Below are positions 52,694-61,162 of a DNA stretch of 64,000 bases, piece by piece; position 1 is the stretch's first letter; each line of letters begins with the position of its first letter. The position numbers and the translations under genes are program-made. The stretch is from Actinomycetota bacterium (GTDB lineage Bacteria; Actinomycetota; Acidimicrobiia; Acidimicrobiales; Ilumatobacteraceae), in assembly GCA_947454105.1 (NCBI GenBank), contig CANGIP010000003.1, forward strand, positions 62,001 to 126,000. Direction: 5' to 3'. The notes under the pieces are model-generated. The model ran no database searches, was not told the DNA's origin, and was given only the letters and a program-made list of their open reading frames with translations.

Positions 52694-54175
52694 TCAGCCA
52701 GGCCAGATAATCGACTGCATTTCGGTGTAGCAAAGCATTCCGAAGTCGCCGCCATCTCGACCAACGCCACTCATCTTGAAACCACCAAATGGTGCTTCAT
52801 GATTTCGTTGAGCTGAGTTGATGCCCACATTTCCGCTGCGAAGTTGACGGGCAATCTTGTAAGCACGCTCAGAGTCTTGCGAGAACACGTAGTCGTACAA
52901 GCCGAATTCGGTGCTGTTTGCTATTGCAATGCCTTCTTCTTCATCATCAAATGGAACGACGACAACAACTGGTCCAAAGATTTCTTCTTGAACAGGGGTC
53001 ATCGTTGAGGTGCAACCTGCAATCAATGTTGGTGCAACATAGAAACCGCGTTCCATATGCGCGGGGCGACGTCCATCAACAATGATTTCGGCGCCTTCAT
53101 CTGCGCCCGCTTGGATGTAACCCTCGATGCGTCCGCGTTGTGCCGCTGAAATAACGGGGCCAACCAACGTGTCCATTGCAGTTGGGTCTCCAACTTTTAA
53201 GTTGGGAGCAACATTGGCGAGAGCAGCGACGAGTTCGTCGTAACGACTGCGATGAACGATTGCGCGAGTTGGTGCTGTACAAATCTGGCCACTGTGGAAG
53301 GCCCACACGCTTTGAATTGCGCCGACAGCTTTTGCGATGTCGGCATCATGAAGAACAAGACCGGCACCTTTGCCTCCGAGTTCAAGCAATTGACGCTTCA
53401 TCGTTGCGGCGCCAGCTTCCATGATGCGCACACCAACACCGGTTGAACCAGTGAACGACACCATGTCGACGTTGCGACTTGTCGTGAGTGCGGCAGCAGG
53501 AGCGGGACTTGATGAAGTGATGATGTTGACAACTCCGGGAGGGAAGCCAACTTCGTGCATAATTTCGGCGAGTTCAATGACGGCGAGCGGATCTTGCGGC
53601 GCAGGCTTCATGACAACTGTGCAACCAACTGCAAGCGCGGGTGCAATTTTTCCGGCCATGTTGACGACGGGGAAGTTGTAGGGCGAGATACAGGCAACAA
53701 CACCGACTGGTTGACGTTGAACAACACCACTAATGAGGCCACCAGCAGCGAGTGGAGTGGCCTGCATTGCTGACGGTGGGAGGGCGATATCGAGGCTGCG
53801 CGCTGCGCTCTTGGCGTAACGTTCAAAGCGTTCGATGGCGACAGGTACTTGCATGCGTGAACCGACCATTGCGGTGGCGCCAGTTTCGCTAATGATCAAC
53901 GGGACGAGGTCGCCTTGACGTTCGCGCAAGGTGTCGGCGAGGGCTTGCAAAAGTCGAGCGCGCTCGGCCGGGGGAGTGCGCCACCACTTGGGGAAAGCAT
54001 CTTGGGCGGCTTGGGCGGCGGCTTCTGCTTGGGCAACTGATGCTTCGGGGGCGTAGCCGACAACTTCTTCGGTCGCGGGGTTGATGATGGGAGTCGTGCC
54101 CTCGTCTCCGAGGACCCATTGGCCACCGATGAGCATCTTGTACGTCTTGTCAACTGCTGAACTTGAACTTGACAT
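52694..54175 (-). CDS. NAD(P)-dependent aldehyde dehydrogenase
   Basis: A 493-residue enzyme of the aldehyde dehydrogenase superfamily. ISPYNFPVVNMAGKIAPALAVG is the cofactor block, FTGSTGVGVRIM the Rossmann glycine region, LELGGKGAGLVL carries the general-base glutamate and FHSGQICTAPTRAIVH the nucleophilic cysteine; PFGGFKMSGVGRDGG is near the C-terminus. It oxidises an aldehyde to the acid; a P450-derived side-chain aldehyde would fit the neighbouring genes, but no specificity is visible. ATG 54175 follows GGGGGAAAT and is chosen over an ATG-like start at 54202. Operator site 4 lies about 50 bases upstream, shared with the divergent amidohydrolase gene. Confidence 0.92.
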   Translation of the reverse strand: MSSSSSAVDKTYKMLIGGQWVLGDEGTTPIINPATEEVVGYAPEASVAQAEAAAQAAQDAFPKWWRTPPAERARLLQALADTLRERQGDLVPLIISETGATAMVGSRMQVPVAIERFERYAKSAARSLDIALPPSAMQATPLAAGGLISGVVQRQPVGVVACISPYNFPVVNMAGKIAPALAVGCTVVMKPAPQDPLAVIELAEIMHEVGFPPGVVNIITSSSPAPAAALTTSRNVDMVSFTGSTGVGVRIMEAGAATMKRQLLELGGKGAGLVLHDADIAKAVGAIQSVWAFHSGQICTAPTRAIVHRSRYDELVAALANVAPNLKVGDPTAMDTLVGPVISAAQRGRIEGYIQAGADEGAEIIVDGRRPAHMERGFYVAPTLIAGCTSTMTPVQEEIFGPVVVVVPFDDEEEGIAIANSTEFGLYDYVFSQDSERAYKIARQLRSGNVGINSAQRNHEAPFGGFKMSGVGRDGGDFGMLCYTEMQSIIWPG

Positions 54176-54227
54176 ATTTCCCCCTAGTTGCGGACTCGCC
54201 ACGGCACGAATGCCATGGCAAGGCTAC

Positions 54228-54248
54228 AATCTGACGCACCGTCAGATT
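54228..54248. promoter_or_regulatory. Operator, ATCTGAC-N5-GTCAGAT (site 4)
   Basis: AATCTGAC (54228-54235), GCACC, GTCAGATT (54241-54248): perfect eight-base arms. It lies in the 165-base gap between the divergent aldehyde dehydrogenase and amidohydrolase genes. A TACAAT box (54224-54229) on the plus strand overlaps its left end. Confidence 0.75.
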
Positions 54249-54340
54249 CTATTTCTTCAGGGTTTGATGACTGCTTTTGTGGGGGTTTGCACCGACCCGC
54301 ACGGAGCGATTCGTGAGTTCTTGCAGAAAGATGGTTGAAC

Positions 54341-56062
54341 ATGCTCGACAAAGTGATTCGTGGAGGAACAGTGATCGACGGGACGGGTTCTCCGTCGCGG
54401 GTCGCTGATATCGGCATTAAAGGCGGGCACATCGTTGCGATCGGCGTCGTTGAACAGGGCGCCGCAGAAGTGATTGATGCAGCGGGCTGCATCGTGACCC
54501 CCGGATTCGTTGATCCGCATACGCACTACGACGCACAACTTTTGTGGGACCCGACGGCTAGCCCGTCAAGCGTTCATGGTGTGACGACGATTATCGGAGG
54601 CAATTGCGGGTTCACGCTTGCTCCGCTGATTCCTGGCGACGCCGATTATCTGCGCAAGATGATGTCCAAGGTGGAAGGCATGCCATTGGCTGCGCTAGAG
54701 AATGGCACCGATTGGTCCTGGGAATCTTTTGCTGAATACTTAGGTCGACTTGAAGGAAACATCTCGGTTAACGCGGGTTTTCTAGTGGGTCACTGTGCGA
54801 TTCGTCGCTACGTGATGGGACCAGCTGCAGTGGGAGCCGAAGCGTCAGAAGCACACATTGATGGCATGCGTGCCGAACTTGCCAAGTCAATTAAGTCTGG
54901 TGCATTGGGCTTTTCATTTACCAACAGCACATCGCACAGCGATGGTGATGGTGAGCCAGTCGCCAGTCGTTGGGCAACTCACGATGAGTTGATTGCGCTG
55001 TGTGAAGAAGTTGGTTTGCACGAGGGAACAACGCTTGAAGGAATTGTTCCAGGATGTCTTGATCGTTTTGCTGATGACGAAATTGAATTGCTTGGACTCA
55101 TGAGTGCTGCAGCGAACCGTCCAATGAACTGGAACGTTTTGACCGTTGACTCACGTGAAGCCGATCGAGTGCCGCGACAAATTTCGGCCTACGACCGTTC
55201 GATTGAGTTGGGCGGCAAGGTCGTTGCTCTCACGATGCCCGTACAAGTGCCGATGAACATGAGTTTTGCGAGCTTCTGTGGCTTGTGGTTGTTACCAGGC
55301 TGGCAACAAATATTGGGCGTTCCAGTGGCTGAACGCATTCAACGACTTCAAGATCCAGATACCCGAGTGCGCATGCTTGAAAACAGTTTGTCGCAAGCAG
55401 CAGGTGTGTTCCGTCGTTTAGCTGATTGGGGCGATTACGTCATTGGCGATACCTACTCGTTGGCAAACGAAGGATTGAAGGGCCGAATAGTTCGCGATGT
55501 TGCGATTGAGCGAGGAATGAGCTCGTTCGGAACATTGCTTGACATCGTGATTGCTGATGAATTGAAAACTATTTTGTGGCCGACCCCACAAGACGATGAT
55601 GCCGAATCTTGGAGAATGCGTGCCGAATTGTGGCAAGACGGACGCGCCATGATCGGTGGCTCGGACGCCGGTGCTCACCTAGACCGCATGTGTGGAGCTC
55701 CGTACCCGACCCGCTGGCTTGCCGACTGTATTCGTGGACGCAAATTAGTGCCCGTTGAATTTGCAGTGAAGATGATGACATCGCAACCAGCGAAGTTGTT
55801 TGGATTAGTTGACCGAGGTGAATTGCGTGAGGGTGCGTGTGCCGATGTGGTTGTGTTCAATCCCGATGAAATCGGATCAGAAGATGCGATGTTGGTGACT
55901 GACCTGCCGGGTAATTCGTCGCGATTGACAGCGGGATCGTTCGGTGTGAAGCGTGTGCTCGTGAATGGCGTGACGATCGTTGAAAATGGCGTGGCCAATG
56001 GGGCAGTACCAGGAACCGTTTTGAAATCTGGCACAGACACCTACACCGTCCCCGCCCGCTAA
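54341..56062 (+). CDS. Amidohydrolase-superfamily protein (N-acyl-D-amino-acid deacylase-like)
   Basis: A 573-residue metal-dependent hydrolase. LDKVIRGGTVIDGTG is the N-terminal beta-sandwich strand, VTPGFVDPHTHYDAQLLWDP contains the HxH metal ligands (about 65-67), GGNCGFTLAP is the family's second block, and GGSDAGAHLDRMCGAPYPTRWL (about 438-459) holds the active-site aspartate. Layout and length match D-aminoacylase/N-acyl-D-amino-acid deacylase family 3 proteins, whose members act on varied amide or cyclic substrates. Being under the same operator as the steroid cluster suggests a catabolic role there; the substrate is not determinable. ATG 54341 is used, with TTG 54335 just upstream as an alternative. 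Confidence 0.87.
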   Translation: MLDKVIRGGTVIDGTGSPSRVADIGIKGGHIVAIGVVEQGAAEVIDAAGCIVTPGFVDPHTHYDAQLLWDPTASPSSVHGVTTIIGGNCGFTLAPLIPGDADYLRKMMSKVEGMPLAALENGTDWSWESFAEYLGRLEGNISVNAGFLVGHCAIRRYVMGPAAVGAEASEAHIDGMRAELAKSIKSGALGFSFTNSTSHSDGDGEPVASRWATHDELIALCEEVGLHEGTTLEGIVPGCLDRFADDEIELLGLMSAAANRPMNWNVLTVDSREADRVPRQISAYDRSIELGGKVVALTMPVQVPMNMSFASFCGLWLLPGWQQILGVPVAERIQRLQDPDTRVRMLENSLSQAAGVFRRLADWGDYVIGDTYSLANEGLKGRIVRDVAIERGMSSFGTLLDIVIADELKTILWPTPQDDDAESWRMRAELWQDGRAMIGGSDAGAHLDRMCGAPYPTRWLADCIRGRKLVPVEFAVKMMTSQPAKLFGLVDRGELREGACADVVVFNPDEIGSEDAMLVTDLPGNSSRLTAGSFGVKRVLVNGVTIVENGVANGAVPGTVLKSGTDTYTVPAR

Positions 56063-56076
56063 CCATCCCATTCCCG

Positions 56077-56125
56077 CCACTTTGGAATTTCCCTACCGCT
56101 AGGCGGTAACTAGATTCCAAAGTGG
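56077..56125. repeat. 49-bp palindromic repeat, copy A
   Basis: Outer arms CCACTTTGGAAT (56077-56088) and ATTCCAAAGTGG (56114-56125); inner arms TACCGC and GCGGTA around TAG (56094-56108). The five-base segments between outer and inner arms (TTCCC and ACTAG) do not pair. It lies just past the stop of the AbiEi/DUF559 gene and 14 bases after the amidohydrolase stop. Copy B at 57135 has identical outer arms, the same length and the same TAG loop. Confidence 0.85.
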
Positions 56126-56146
56126 TGGATGATTGCCGCTTGGGAG

Positions 56147-57079
56147 TCAAGCGACTTTGAATTGAATGGTGCGTTGAGTTGCGATGCGGCTGATCATAGA
56201 AATCACTTCCATTAAGTGATCCGTGACATCGTCGGTTGTAGGGCGGAGAATCTGCCAACCCAGTAGTGCGGCCTGCATATCTCGAAGTTTGTCTCTATGT
56301 ATTGCGACGACGGTGTCGTGTAATTCGCCGTCCACTTCAACGCCAAGTTTGATGTCAGGACGGGCTACATCCACGTGGATGGTGTGACTTCCTGGAATTT
56401 CGATAGGAAATTGTCTTTGCCAACGTGGATCACGATCCTCCAATGCTCGAACAAGTTCAAGTTCGGGATGACTCATTGCGATCGGCAAATCATCGGGTCG
56501 ACCCAAAATCACTCGGCGAAAACGAGCAGACCCATGACGTCCCATTTTCACAGCGCGACTGCCAAACTCCCGAACTCCAGACGAGGTCACTAGTTCTCGG
56601 TTAAGGCAATCTTCATACGCCGATAGCAAAGTGCGGTCGTCAACTTCAAGAGCGATCTCGAAGAGAGTTTGTTGGGGTGAACTGACGCTCCAACCATGGA
56701 TTGATGTGACAATCTCTGGCTCGGGCAAGTTGACTCTGCGAATTCGAACTCCGGTGAGATTCGGATGAAAATCTGTGTTGACAGAAATCTCAACTCTTCC
56801 TTTGGGGACTCGACGGATTCCCCAGTACTGAGCGGCGCTTACGCCCGACGCCCAAGAGTTTGGAACCGCAAAACAAGCCGCTGCAATTTCTGCTTCGAAG
56901 TTCAAGTGAGCATCGCTGAGCGCATAAACCATGCCTCGATGAACCCGCCGCAGTATTCCTCGAGAAACGAGTCGACTGATTGCACTCGGACTGAACCGCA
57001 TTTGCTTGAGATCATCTAGCAGCACAAGACCAGATCGTTGTTGTGCGACTTTTATAAGTAACGAAAGTTTGTCTTCCAT
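56147..57079 (-). CDS. AbiEi-antitoxin-like winged helix with DUF559 (Vsr-like nuclease) domain
   Basis: A 310-residue protein. Residues 1-60 (VLLDDLKQMRFSPSAISRLVSRGILRRVHRGMVYAL) are the winged helix of AbiEi-type antitoxins; the middle part is the usual partner domain of this family. The C-terminus (LGVEVDGELHDTVVAIHRDKLRDMQAALLGWQILRPTTDDV, near 247-287) is a DUF559 domain related to the very-short-patch-repair endonuclease fold, with EVDGELH supplying acidic residues and a histidine. No AbiEii toxin gene is adjacent. The ATG at 57079 is chosen because the frame further upstream only translates palindrome B. The gene sits exactly between two copies of a 49-bp palindrome in an otherwise metabolic block, suggesting insertion as a unit. 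Its biochemical role is not known. Confidence 0.8.
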   Translation of the reverse strand: MEDKLSLLIKVAQQRSGLVLLDDLKQMRFSPSAISRLVSRGILRRVHRGMVYALSDAHLNFEAEIAAACFAVPNSWASGVSAAQYWGIRRVPKGRVEISVNTDFHPNLTGVRIRRVNLPEPEIVTSIHGWSVSSPQQTLFEIALEVDDRTLLSAYEDCLNRELVTSSGVREFGSRAVKMGRHGSARFRRVILGRPDDLPIAMSHPELELVRALEDRDPRWQRQFPIEIPGSHTIHVDVARPDIKLGVEVDGELHDTVVAIHRDKLRDMQAALLGWQILRPTTDDVTDHLMEVISMISRIATQRTIQFKVA

Positions 57080-57134
57080 GCCCAAGATGTGGGAACTACT
57101 GCAGACTTTGGGCGATGCCCGATCATCAATTTCC

Positions 57135-57183
57135 CCACTTTGGAATATGGCTGCCGCTAGGCGGTAACCATATTCCAAAGTGG
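57135..57183. repeat. 49-bp palindromic repeat, copy B
   Basis: Outer arms CCACTTTGGAATATGG and CCATATTCCAAAGTGG (57135-57150 and 57168-57183) pair over 16 bases; inner arms TGCCGC and GCGGTA surround TAG (57152-57166). Same length, outer arms and loop as copy A, but with compensating changes (ATGG with CCAT) that lengthen the stem. It is 55 bases upstream of the AbiEi/DUF559 start. Confidence 0.88.
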
Positions 57184-57194
57184 CGGAAAAAGGG

Positions 57195-57231
57195 GAGGGC
57201 CGCCCGTGGAAGATTTCCCAGGGCGGCCCTC
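57195..57231 (-). terminator. Intrinsic terminator of the solute-binding protein gene
   Basis: Perfect 11-base arms GAGGGCCGCCC (57195-57205) and GGGCGGCCCTC (57221-57231). Read on the minus strand the hairpin is followed by CCCTTTTTCC. It lies 69 bases past the stop of the binding-protein gene and just before palindrome B. Confidence 0.85.
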
Positions 57232-57299
57232 GTTGCTTGCCTTATTACTTTGCTTTGTTTATTACTTAGTACTTACTTCGTTTTACTGCGACCTTGTGT

Positions 57300-58769
57300 T
57301 CAGCTAATTGGTGCCCAATCGCTGACAACAACACCACAGTTGACCGGTGCTGCACAACCGTTGTACAAACCGTTCGCATCAGGTGCAGTGTCAATCGCTG
57401 CTGCAGTGATTCGCACTGTGTGCAAAGCATTGGCTGCATATGGCTTGCCTGGCGCAAACTTGCCAGTTCCGCCACCAGCAAGTGCCAACGGCACTTCGCC
57501 AAGGTTCAACACTGCATCAATGTATGACTGACGAGTCGGGTTAACGCCCGCTGCTGTCAAACCAAGATTCATGATGTTGGCCAATGCGCATTCCTGCGGC
57601 GTGTAGTCAGAAATCAATTTCTTGCCATTGACGTCGGTGTAGACGTTTCCAGCAGGAACGCCGGGGTTCGACGGGCCACCGTAGTAGTCAGAGAAGCTTT
57701 CGTCGTAGAACGCACGGCAAGATGCTTCAAACTCGGTGTCGGGACGAATTGACTTTCCGTCAGTTGCATGGTCGTAAGCGGTGACGCAGTCACTGCCAAC
57801 GGCAGCGGCGGGCGCACGGCTCAAACCGAATGCTGAACAACCTGATGATGAAGTGTCAAGCAACGAGAACTTCAAACCAGCAGCTGCAGCAGCACCCCAG
57901 AAACCTTGGGTTTCGGTGAATGGTGTTGCAACGAAAGTCTGAACAGCGCCCTCAGCTTGGAACACGGCAACTGCTGCTGCGCCCTCTTCGTTGGTTGCAG
58001 CTGCGTCGCCCTGCGTTGAGTTGATCTCGATCAACTTTGGTGTGAATCCGCCAGCCGTCAAAGCAGCTTCAGCAGCTTTTCCAGCAGCTGACAATGAAAC
58101 GGTGTTGTTGGACAAGATGCCAACAACTGAACCAGGAGCTGCATCAGTTGAGTTCATCCATGCGGTGACGCCAGCTTCAGCAACAATTTCCGAAGGTGCT
58201 GCGAGTGAAATCGCAAGACCAGTGTCGAGTTCTGCCTGGCCCATGACATCGCCGTACATGATTGGCATGCCGGCATCGAGCAAGCACTTGCGAGCGGTTG
58301 ACGACAAGCCGGTGCCGTTGATCACCATGAACAATTCATTGTCAACTGTTGCTGCTGAACAAAGTGTGTCAAAGGTGCTCGGATCAAGCGGGTTCCAGAC
58401 GAGGCGAACTGCTTCGACCTTACGTCCGTTAATTCCGCCTTCGGCGTTCCACTTTTCGAAGAAGACATTCCAGCGATTGAAGAGATGGTCGGTCGTCAAA
58501 GTTTCGGGAATTGAGATTCCCATGGCGCGAATGGCTTCGAGGTCAGAGACAGCGACACCAATCTTGATCGTGTCAGCGGTGATGCCAACGTCTGAGGCTG
58601 TGGGTACTTCGGCTGGTGCCTCAGTAGTCACAGGAGCCTCGCTTGCGGCCGGAGCCTCGCTGGCAGTGGGAGCTTCAGTTGTAGCTGAGCCTCCGTCGTC
58701 GCCGCCACAGGCAGCGAAGATGAGAGAAGCGCCAGCGATGAACGCGAGCGCAATACGTGATTTCTTCAT
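57300..58769 (-). CDS. ABC transporter solute-binding lipoprotein (branched-chain amino-acid type)
   Basis: A 489-residue periplasmic-binding-protein-fold lipoprotein (Peripla_BP_6 type). The signal peptide ends in a lipobox FAACGGDD (cysteine about 21); an alanine/proline/threonine/glutamate-rich linker (about 28-60) is followed by the two-lobed binding domain starting VGITADTIKIGVAVSD. ATG 58769 has GAGGGGGATATCAC upstream, a strong ribosome site, which rejects the longer in-frame extension. It should deliver a solute to the LivF/H/M/G-type transporter encoded divergently. Despite the family name, members bind amino acids, urea, aromatic acids and other compounds. It faces the three tandem operator sites. 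Confidence 0.9.
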   Translation of the reverse strand: MKKSRIALAFIAGASLIFAACGGDDGGSATTEAPTASEAPAASEAPVTTEAPAEVPTASDVGITADTIKIGVAVSDLEAIRAMGISIPETLTTDHLFNRWNVFFEKWNAEGGINGRKVEAVRLVWNPLDPSTFDTLCSAATVDNELFMVINGTGLSSTARKCLLDAGMPIMYGDVMGQAELDTGLAISLAAPSEIVAEAGVTAWMNSTDAAPGSVVGILSNNTVSLSAAGKAAEAALTAGGFTPKLIEINSTQGDAAATNEEGAAAVAVFQAEGAVQTFVATPFTETQGFWGAAAAAGLKFSLLDTSSSGCSAFGLSRAPAAAVGSDCVTAYDHATDGKSIRPDTEFEASCRAFYDESFSDYYGGPSNPGVPAGNVYTDVNGKKLISDYTPQECALANIMNLGLTAAGVNPTRQSYIDAVLNLGEVPLALAGGGTGKFAPGKPYAANALHTVRITAAAIDTAPDANGLYNGCAAPVNCGVVVSDWAPIS

Positions 58770-58847
58770 GTGATATCCCCCTCGGATGTTGTGAAGTCGG
58801 TTGGCCACTGAGCCAGCCGCATGGGCAACTTAGCAGAAAAAACGACC

Positions 58848-58870
58848 GTTTCTGACGGTCCGTCAGAAAC
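58848..58870. promoter_or_regulatory. Operator, TTCTGAC-N5-GTCAGAA (site 5, tandem 1)
   Basis: Core TTCTGAC (58850-58856), GGTCC, GTCAGAA (58862-58868); the symmetry extends to GTTTCTGACGG and CCGTCAGAAAC around T. First of three tandem copies, 80 bases from the start of the binding-protein gene. Confidence 0.8.
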
Positions 58871-58889
58871 TTCTGACGGACCGTCAGAT
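58871..58889. promoter_or_regulatory. Operator, TTCTGAC-N5-GTCAGAT (site 6, tandem 2)
   Basis: TTCTGAC, GGACC, GTCAGAT. Its first base is exactly 21 bases after that of the preceding copy, about two helical turns, so proteins bound at both would lie on the same face. Confidence 0.8.
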
Positions 58890-58891
58890 TT

Positions 58892-58910
58892 TTCTGATTC
58901 GCCGTCAGAA
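58892..58910. promoter_or_regulatory. Operator, TTCTGAT-N5-GTCAGAA (site 7, tandem 3)
   Basis: TTCTGAT, TCGCC, GTCAGAA, one mismatch to the consensus left arm and again exactly 21 bases after the previous copy. It ends 47 bases before the MFS-LivF start at 58958. Confidence 0.7.
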
Positions 58911-58957
58911 GTTGAGCCGACTCGCACTAATGTTCCTCAAGAAGTTTCGGGGGGAAT

Positions 58958-61162
58958 ATGCAGGAATCTGAGGGGAAACAAGTCGCCACACCTTCGGCTG
59001 CGGCGCTGGCCTCGTCGATTGTGGTCGATGAGCAAAGTCGCCGGGATCGCGAGGCCCAGGCCGATGAACCAGATGTTGCCCTTGTGGCGCCCCAAACCTC
59101 GATGAAGTTGCGCGACGGCCTGCGTGTCGGCGGATTCAGCGTGGCGACGGTTTTGCTGCTGTTTACAGTTTTCGAAGAATTTGACCGAGTCGCGATGCAG
59201 GTTCTTGGACCAGATATTCAGGCAACTCTTGGGGTATCTGACACCGTTCTGCTCGGTTTGCAAAGTTTTGGTGGCGTTGTTCTGGTTTTGGCAACTCTCC
59301 CGTTTGCTTGGTTGGCCGATCGTCGTCGTCGAGTTCGGGTGATGTCGGCGGCGTCGGCCTTATGGCTTGCATTTGTCGCAATCACTGGGTCGGTTGTGAA
59401 TACATTCCAAATGGGGTTGGCGCGAGCCGGCTCGGGTTTTGGTGCATCGGCCCGGGTGCCCATCGGACCCTCGCTTGTCGCCGATCAATATCCGATGGCA
59501 GTGCGGACTCGAATTTTTGCGATTGAAGCGCTTGGTCGTCCACTTGGTCAAGTGCTCGGACCACTATTTGCCGGGGCAATAGTGGTTGCTGCCGGAAATG
59601 ATGCTGGTGATTGGCGTGTCGTTTTCTTTGCACTACTTATTCCGGCAGGTCTCACCATCTTGTGGTCATTCACGATGAAAGAGCCAACGCGCGGTCGCCA
59701 AGAACAACAGGCAGTTCTTGGTGAGAGCGTTGTTGAGTCTGAAGCCGAACCTCCGATTTTATTGTCGGCAGCTTTCCAGCGTTTAAAGAAAGTGCGCACC
59801 TTCTATTTCTTAGTAGTCGGGATCGGAGTGCTTGGTTTTGCCCTCATTGCAGTTCCAGGAGCATTTAACTTGCTTTTAAAAAACACCTACAACTACAGCG
59901 CGTTTACTCGTGGATGGGTCGGAGCAATTACTTGGTCTGGCGCACTCATCGGCATTCCGTTAGCTGGCCGCATCGGTGAAAAACTCTTCCGCCGTGACCC
60001 TCCGTCGGCGTTGCGTATGATGGGTATGTGCATTTTGTTTTATGGGGTTTTTGTCACGGTCGGCTTGCGATTCCATAGCGCTGTTGTGATGATCGCATTC
60101 GTCACGATCGGTAATGCTTTTCAGGGTGCAGCATTTACTCAGATGGGTCCGGCAATTTCGGCCATCGTTCCGTATCAGATGCGCTCACAAGCTTTTGCCA
60201 TGGTTGGCGTGTACATCTTTTTGATGGGTGGCTTCTTCGGTGGCCTGCTCGCTGGTGGGTTATCAGATGCGCACGGCGAACGTACGGCGTTGACTGCTGT
60301 CGTGCCACCTGCCGCGCTGATTGGCGGACTTCTCATCATCTATGGCAGTCGATTTATGAAGCGCGATATTGCGCTCACGATTAGCGAATTGAAAGAGCAA
60401 CAAGCAGAGTTGCGGCGTTTGCAAAATGATCCTGGCAATATTCCGGTTTTGCAGGTTCGCAACGTCGATGTCAGTTATGGAAACCTGCAAGTTCTTTTTG
60501 ATGTCGGATTCGATCTTCGCAAAGGCGAAGTACTTGCATTGCTCGGAACCAATGGTGCCGGCAAGTCAACGATCTTGAAAGCGATCTCTGGTCTGGTGAT
60601 GCCCGATCGGGGAGTCGTGCGCATGAACGGTCGCACGATCACTTTGGTTGAGCCGCAATACCGAGCCTCCATGGGATTGGTTTTAGTTCCAGGTGGCGAA
60701 GCAGTTTTTAGCTCAATGACTGTTGAAGAAAACCTGCTCGTCTGGAGCCGCCAAATAGCCGACCACGGAAAACGCAAAGAAAAGTTGGCACAGGTTCACG
60801 AAACCTTTGACATGTTGTGGCAGCGACGGGATCAGCGGGCAGGATCATTATCGGGCGGTCAACAACAAATGTTGGCGTTAGCCAAAGCGGTGATGCTTGA
60901 TCCCGAACTGTTGTGCATTGACGAACTTTCGCTTGGATTAGCCCCAGTGGTCGTTCAAGATCTGTTGAAGATTGTGGAGAAGCTCAAAGAGCAAGGAGTC
61001 ACCATGGTCATTGTTGAACAATCGGTGAATGTGGCTCTTTCAATTGCCGATCGAGCAGTGTTTATGGAACGTGGTCAAGTGAAGTTTGAAGGACCAGCGC
61101 AAGAGCTCCTTGAACGTGATGACCTATTGCGAGCTGTCTTCTTGTCAGGGGCTGGCGCATGA
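58958..61162 (+). CDS. MFS transporter fused to a LivF-type ABC ATPase
   Basis: A 734-residue fusion. Residues about 50-470 form twelve hydrophobic helices of a major-facilitator permease, with the loop FAWLADRRRRVRVMSAAS after helix 3 matching the MFS DxxxRR signature. Residues about 495-730 are an ABC ATPase of the LivF type: Walker A GTNGAGKST, signature LSGGQQQMLALAKAVM, Walker B LLCIDELSLGLAP and a switch histidine replaced by glutamine/serine (VEQSVN). Both halves look intact. A GGGGGGAAT ribosome site precedes the ATG. It overlaps the next gene by four bases. The ATPase could serve the LivH/M permease encoded downstream while the MFS half acts alone or modifies it; the coupling is not known. 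Confidence 0.88.
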   Translation: MQESEGKQVATPSAAALASSIVVDEQSRRDREAQADEPDVALVAPQTSMKLRDGLRVGGFSVATVLLLFTVFEEFDRVAMQVLGPDIQATLGVSDTVLLGLQSFGGVVLVLATLPFAWLADRRRRVRVMSAASALWLAFVAITGSVVNTFQMGLARAGSGFGASARVPIGPSLVADQYPMAVRTRIFAIEALGRPLGQVLGPLFAGAIVVAAGNDAGDWRVVFFALLIPAGLTILWSFTMKEPTRGRQEQQAVLGESVVESEAEPPILLSAAFQRLKKVRTFYFLVVGIGVLGFALIAVPGAFNLLLKNTYNYSAFTRGWVGAITWSGALIGIPLAGRIGEKLFRRDPPSALRMMGMCILFYGVFVTVGLRFHSAVVMIAFVTIGNAFQGAAFTQMGPAISAIVPYQMRSQAFAMVGVYIFLMGGFFGGLLAGGLSDAHGERTALTAVVPPAALIGGLLIIYGSRFMKRDIALTISELKEQQAELRRLQNDPGNIPVLQVRNVDVSYGNLQVLFDVGFDLRKGEVLALLGTNGAGKSTILKAISGLVMPDRGVVRMNGRTITLVEPQYRASMGLVLVPGGEAVFSSMTVEENLLVWSRQIADHGKRKEKLAQVHETFDMLWQRRDQRAGSLSGGQQQMLALAKAVMLDPELLCIDELSLGLAPVVVQDLLKIVEKLKEQGVTMVIVEQSVNVALSIADRAVFMERGQVKFEGPAQELLERDDLLRAVFLSGAGA

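Noticed and set aside
57079-57178. N-terminal extension of the AbiEi/DUF559 protein (MEYGYRLAAAIFQSG...)
   Set aside because: This part only translates palindrome B, and the domain begins after ATG 57079.
56077-57183. Classical insertion sequence
   Set aside because: There is no transposase motif, no target-site duplication that I can see, and the repeats are internally palindromic rather than simple terminal inverted repeats; treated as an unclassified cassette.
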